A stretch of DNA of 5,117 bases from the NCBI GenBank assembly GCA_021161305.1, contig JAGHAW010000227.1, positions 1-5,117 on the forward strand, read 5' to 3'. The position numbers and the translations under genes are program-made. The stretch comes from Sulfurimonas sp. Lineage in GTDB: Bacteria > Campylobacterota > Campylobacteria > Campylobacterales > Sulfurimonadaceae. The notes below the pieces were generated by a model. It saw only the letters and a program-made list of their open reading frames with translations, was not told the DNA's origin and searched no databases. Numbering within the stretch: position 1 is the first letter of the stretch; the number at the start of each line of letters is the position of its first letter. Below, in pieces: positions 4,854 through 5,117 of the stretch.

Positions 4854-5117
4854 ATGCCGAGATATCAACACTTTAATTTTTTACTAAATTTGTTTTACTC
4901 ATTTTTAAAATTAGCACTACTGGTTTTAGCACTTATGTCGTTTGCCAGAGCCTATCTCTATTTTGTTTATAGTTCAGTATCTTCTTACTCTTCTTTAGAG
5001 CTTTTTAGTGCTTTTTGGCTTGGTTTGAGACTTGATGCAAGTATAGTTTCGTACATTTATAGCATACCGGTGCTGTTACTTTTTTTTATATGGTTTTTAA
5101 ATCTAAAATTTTTACAA
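4854..5117 (+). CDS. N-terminus of LTA-synthase/sulfatase-like membrane phosphotransferase, 3'-truncated by window edge
   Basis: Eighty-eight codons from ATG 4854 stay open to the window edge. The product begins MPRYQHFNFL, has a hydrophobic helix at about 10-38, a polar loop containing AFWLGLRLDASI (53-64), and a second helix at about 65-84. The FWxGLRxD-x-S element between the first two helices is what I associate with N-terminal membrane domains of LTA-synthase-like proteins of the alkaline phosphatase superfamily, which transfer phosphoglycerol or a related group to glycans outside the inner membrane. The catalytic periplasmic domain would lie beyond the window, so the family call rests on this short piece only. 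An in-frame TAA at 4845-4847 limits the start to TTG 4848 or ATG 4854; AAAGAG 5 nt before the TTG would favour TTG if it is transcribed. It is divergent from the decarboxylase operon. Confidence 0.55.
   Translation, partial: MPRYQHFNFLLNLFYSFLKLALLVLALMSFARAYLYFVYSSVSSYSSLELFSAFWLGLRLDASIVSYIYSIPVLLLFFIWFLNLKFLQ

Noticed and set aside
1..5117. CRISPR arrays, tRNA or rRNA genes, insertion sequences, attachment sites
   Set aside because: No spaced direct repeats, no tRNA-like cloverleaf, no transposase or integrase motifs and no terminal inverted repeats were seen. The window is fully accounted for by polysaccharide genes.

Overview
The window is an AT-rich piece of a surface-polysaccharide (lipopolysaccharide/O-antigen or capsule-like) biosynthesis region. 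Heavy use of ATA (Ile) and AGA (Arg) codons, A/T third positions, and the wording of the conserved enzymes suggest a Campylobacterota (epsilonproteobacterial) organism of the Sulfurimonas/Sulfurovum kind. That assignment is inference from style; no rRNA or marker gene is present. All genes are tightly packed: the only real intergenic space is about 66 bp (4788-4853), and no stretch over 300 bases lacks a gene.

Left block, + strand (1-1262): the 3' part of a dTDP-glucose 4,6-dehydratase (rfbB/rmlB), whose first ~34 codons lie outside the window, overlaps by 8 bp a cupin-type dTDP-4-keto-6-deoxyhexose 3,4-ketoisomerase (FdtA/QdtA family). Together they would turn dTDP-glucose into a dTDP-3-keto-6-deoxyhexose, the precursor of 3-amino sugars such as Fuc3NAc or Qui3NAc. 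The aminotransferase and acyltransferase that should follow are not here and may lie upstream.

Middle block, - strand (4787 down to 1259): an apparent four-gene operon reading right to left. The order is UDP-glucuronate decarboxylase (UDP-xylose synthase), a YrbL-like protein-kinase-fold protein, a GT4 glycosyltransferase and a GT8 glycosyltransferase. Gaps are 7 nt, a 1-nt TGATG overlap, and 10 nt. The set reads as: make UDP-xylose, build a glycan with two glycosyltransferases, and possibly phosphorylate something in it. The operon ends tail-to-tail with the ketoisomerase gene, the two stop codons overlapping by 3 of 4 bases (1259-1262), with no room for an intergenic terminator.

Right block, + strand (4854 to the edge): the N-terminal 88 residues of a membrane protein resembling the LTA-synthase/sulfatase (alkaline-phosphatase superfamily) phosphotransferases, divergent from the decarboxylase operon. 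The short divergent promoter region holds a perfect TATAAT directly before this gene's ATG (possible leaderless mRNA) and a TGTAAAA-N8-TTTTACA inverted repeat placed where it could influence both promoters.

The most unusual local structures are (1) a perfect 10-bp inverted repeat whose loop carries the start codon of the kinase-like gene, which lacks a Shine-Dalgarno sequence; (2) the possible leaderless start at 4854; and (3) the overlapping convergent stops next to a C-terminally short ketoisomerase. None of this establishes a new system. The kinase-like gene inside a glycan operon is the best candidate for undescribed biochemistry.
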